DNA of 64,000 nt from Gossypium raimondii (lineage: Eukaryota; Streptophyta; Magnoliopsida; Malvales; Malvaceae), in assembly GCF_025698545.1 (NCBI RefSeq), contig NC_068569.1, positions 620,001 through 684,000 of the forward strand, in the 5' to 3' direction. Below are positions 62,236-64,000 of this stretch, piece by piece. The position numbers and the translations under genes were made by a program. The stretch's first letter is position 1. Each line of letters opens with the position of its first letter. The notes beneath the pieces are model-generated. The model was not told where the DNA came from, ran no database searches, and saw only the letters and a list, made by a program, of their open reading frames with translations.

Positions 62236-63278
62236 TCAAGGCTTCCAGCCTTGATGATAATCATTGTCTCTCCTACTGTTTCTGAAAGCACAACAGCCAA
62301 CAGAGTAGACAACAATGAGGAAGATGAGGAATACAATGTTGACAACCGCCACTTTCTTCCATGAACTCTTGAGGTTGTCTATAAACCCAGCTTTACACGC
62401 CTCGCAGTTAAAGCATAGAGTCTTTGGGTCATTATCCCACAGGTTACAATCAGGATTGTTCGACACGCCACTCCCCCTTGTCCAGTTAGTTGGCCCAACG
62501 TAATTGAACTGGCAATCGTTTGATGGTTTACAGCAACCCGACTGCAATTTACAGTTTAAAAACAGATCATGAAAATAGAATCATATTCATCAAAATTGTG
62601 AAAAAAGTTGAGATCCTTTTCAACATAAAGTTAAAAGATTACCCCAAAAAGTTTATAAAAGAATAAAGTTTAAGAAAGAGTATTCATGTTAGATCCCTTT
62701 ATCATAACTCTTTATATAATTAAGTAGAGTTCATATAAAAAGAAACCAGATCTCAGAAATTTAGATACCTGAACGGCAGATAAGTGAGCCTGGTAAAACT
62801 CTGGGAGAGAAGCATTGAGATATTTATCATGGAAATCGGTACAAACTTTACTATCAGCCAAACAGCTTTTAATCTTATTCCAATTCTTGTTATCAGTAAC
62901 TCTTTTCTGCAACCAGTTTGAGTAATCTCCAAGTCGGTATTCTTTATAACCTTTCCCGGATAATACTTGTCCCGCACCTTTGTTCGTCACTACGAAAGCG
63001 AAGATGGTGAAGACTATGCCGAGGACGATGAGGAGGAACATGACGACCAGGTAGAGCCAGAGTAGCCAAGTCACACGACAGCACGCGCCAATTAGTCCCG
63101 CGAGTGAGACCAACATGAGGAAGACTCCGATTATGATAACGGGCGTGTCCAAGAACTGTTCGCATTCTGTTACGCCTTCTCGCCTCAGCCAGATACCGGC
63201 GCCAAGGATGGGGATCGAGAGGAGGAAGGTAATCAGGTTGAGGATTCCGACTAGGTTGTTGCTCAAACGAAACGCCAT
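62236..63278 (-). CDS. TET8: Tetraspanin, TET8-like
   Basis: Exons 63278-62769 and 62541-62236 (reverse strand, GT..AG) join in frame to 271 residues, the usual size of plant tetraspanins (about 265-285). These proteins organise membrane microdomains; TET8/TET9 also mark plant exosomes. Helices lie at about 8-30, 45-67, 72-98 and 234-256. The large extracellular loop (99-233) carries the plant signature GCCKPS at 172-177, further Cys at 139, 146, 180, 202, 213, 216 and 219, and an N-glycosylation sequon NAS at 155-157. The cytosolic tail ends [12 protein letters not shown]. The single intron sits immediately before the GCCKPS motif, as in other plant tetraspanins. Closest to the TET7/8/9 group from recall; the exact orthologue needs a tree. 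Confidence 0.92.
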
Positions 63279-64000
63279 CGTTTCAGGTTTCCGGTAGGTT
63301 CGCTTCTCCGGGTTTTTTCTTTGTTTGGATAAAGAGAAAATTACAGAAGAAAGAAAACAGAAAAATTAAATGGGGAGAGGTTACAGTGGGTGATTATATA
63401 TGGAAAGAGGAGTTGGGAAAATGTGAAGAAATTAAGAAATTAGTGGGAAAGTTGGATACGGTTTATTGGATTATTGTTGGAGAATGAAGAGGATACTGTA
63501 TCATTATTGACACGCGCTGACACGTTTCACACATGCAAGCGCGTGGGAGATGTGACGATAGGTTTGATTCTACACCACGTCGATAAACGGATAGTTTATT
63601 TGATTTAAGTTTAAATTCTAAAATATAAAATAAAATACAAACCAACTTACTATTTATATAAATTATTTAGAATATAGTATATTTGTAATATTATGATTAT
63701 ACACGGATAAATTTATGATTATAGTTTTAATTACAATAAAAGTTAGAAAACAATTGTAAAAATATAATACTATTTAATTAGTATTAAATGTTTGCTTAAA
63801 TAATTCATACAACCATTATTGTTTTTATTAAATAATGTAGGTGAAAACACTTACTTTATTAATATTTTATTGTATTATAAAATATTTGTATTAACTCTCT
63901 AAAAAATTATAAAGATTAAAATAATGATGTTAAAAGCATATATTAGGAATTAAAGGTACTTTTCCTAAGTAATATAAGGACTAACATTGACAGATTTCTA
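63279..64000 (-). promoter_or_regulatory. Tetraspanin upstream region with probable TATA box
   Basis: On the reverse strand a TATATAAT lies at about 63400-63393, roughly 115 bases before the ATG, which would place transcription start near 63365 and give a leader of about 85 bases. The sequence from 63500 to 63590 is GC-richer ('acgcgctgacacgtttcac', 'aagcgcgtgggag') and contains ACACGT cores similar to G-box/ABRE elements. Beyond 63600 it is AT-rich without features. Confidence 0.4.

Noticed and set aside
1..64000. CRISPR array, operon, phage or biosynthetic gene cluster
   Set aside because: Spliced plant genes of unrelated families; the repeats seen are transposons, microsatellites or single tandem duplications without regular spacers.

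Overview
The window is nuclear DNA from a flowering plant. It is strongly AT-rich, with spliced genes (GT..AG introns, short exons) separated by long intergenic stretches full of small non-autonomous transposons. Repeat style (a solo LTR with TGTAACA..TGTTACA ends, GGGCCGGGC-type hAT miniature elements) and protein similarity suggest a eudicot, most likely Malvaceae (cotton or a relative). That assignment is inference from recall; no search was run.

Seven protein-coding genes can be supported. (1) 25251-28933 (+): SMAX1-type SMXL repressor of karrikin/KL signalling, 3 exons. (2) 38154-41276 (+): SCY2, the plastid SecY2 translocon subunit, 7 exons. (3) 42207-44215 (-): a 150-residue plastid one-helix LHC-like protein in five small exons, tail-to-tail with SCY2. 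(4) 49060-49980 (-): a single-exon six-helix membrane protein of unknown function. (5) 53345-55805 (+): CHX-type cation/H+ antiporter, 2 exons. (6) 58831-60388 (+): WAT1-related EamA transporter, 7 exons. (7) 62236-63278 (-): a TET8-like tetraspanin, 2 exons. All exon joins were checked for splice dinucleotides and reading phase by hand.

Layout: 1-25 kb has no convincing intact gene. It holds MITEs, a LINE remnant, and a 2.6 kb solo LTR that landed inside an older foldback MITE; both insertions are still framed by target-site duplications. 29-38 kb is again gene-free, with a hAT-related element, SINE-like units and a 1 kb PIF/Harbinger-like element. 44-53 kb is gene-poor apart from the six-helix protein. 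53-64 kb is the densest part, with three membrane-protein genes and one textbook hAT MITE.

The genes do not form a pathway or operon. The one thematic pairing is SCY2 with the LHC-like protein, both predicted plastid membrane proteins, and this may be chance. I found no CRISPR, prophage, biosynthetic cluster or other clearly new system. The most informative structures are the nested and cleanly bounded transposons, a CHX intron whose retention would give a membrane-domain-only protein, and tandem duplications upstream of CHX and SMAX1.
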